DNA from: an uncultured Kiritimatiellota bacterium
GTDB taxonomy: Bacteria > Verrucomicrobiota > Kiritimatiellia > RFP12 > UBA1067
Reading direction: 5' to 3'
Assembly (NCBI GenBank): GCA_934635385.1
Contig: CAKTZI010000053.1
Location: 1-22,107 of the forward strand
Length of the DNA stretch: 22,107 nucleotides
Shown: positions 22,039 to 22,107 of the stretch, piece after piece
Layout: each line of letters starts with the position of its first letter
Numbering within the stretch: position 1 is the first letter of the stretch
Notes under the pieces: model-generated
What the model saw: the letters and a program-made list of their open reading frames with translations, nothing else
Databases searched by the model: none
Told to the model about the DNA's origin: nothing
Program-made: the position numbers and the translations under genes

Positions 22039-22067
22039 TCCCGGTTTTTTCGGGACAGTTTATCCCG
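22039..22067. repeat. Alternating short inverted repeats at the right edge
   Basis: TCCCG (22039-22043), CGGGA (22051-22055) and TCCCG (22063-22067) allow two mutually exclusive 5-bp hairpins, the first with a T6 run in the loop region. Part of an intergenic block from 21571 to 22107 in which I see no gene beyond the promoter, operator and repeats listed. Confidence 0.3.
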
Positions 22068-22107
22068 ATTTCTCGTCTGACCCCAGTAAATGCGGGCTAA
22101 AAAATAT

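Overview
The window is a GC-rich bacterial segment. Its gene complement points to the PVC group, most likely a gut-type Kiritimatiellota or Lentisphaerota. The clues are XylR-type regulators (LacI-like sensor plus AraC helix-turn-helix), a secreted SUMF1-fold protein, a galactitol-type EIIC without other PTS parts next to kduI/kduD, large multidomain secreted glycosidases, and an ECF sigma factor paired with a small membrane protein. This assignment is inference from gene content; no rRNA or other phylogenetic marker is present.

Layout. The only plus-strand gene is a regulator cut by the left edge (2-1177), which converges on an alkaline phosphatase. Every other gene is on the minus strand, so transcription runs right to left. 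From the right: (a) 21819-22107 is repeat-rich and without a convincing gene; (b) 21570-13702 is an operon for four exported proteins: a small secreted protein, a SUMF1-fold protein, a clan GH-A glycosidase and a 1249-residue fusion; (c) 13645-12479 is a second XylR-type regulator; (d) 12399-9285 is an EIIC-kduI-kduD operon; (e) 9172-5553 is thrH-nadA-galM-amidase; (f) 5375-4020 is cvpA, an ECF sigma factor and a membrane protein; (g) 3949-2625 is an auxiliary lipoprotein plus an MlaE-type permease; (h) 2564-1158 is alkaline phosphatase.

How it fits together. The secreted-glycosidase operon (b) and the EIIC-kduI-kduD operon (d) have near-identical promoter-operator units. Each has two 18-bp half-sites exactly 21 bp apart, abutting TTTACT, a 17-bp spacer and TATAMT. 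A 25-bp block is identical between the two. A 21-bp direct repeat next to the -35 suits an AraC-family activator, and the regulator gene lies between the two operons. I read this as a small regulon: exported enzymes release (probably unsaturated) uronides, the EIIC protein imports them, and KduI and KduD convert them to 2-keto-3-deoxygluconate. The substrate is not determinable from sequence alone.

Promoters are unusually legible. Operon-leading genes carry TATAAT-like -10 boxes, often with an upstream TGn, and for several the -10 ends only 7-11 nt before the ATG, predicting leaderless or near-leaderless mRNAs. Genes inside operons more often carry AGGAG-type ribosome sites or overlapping stop/start codons.
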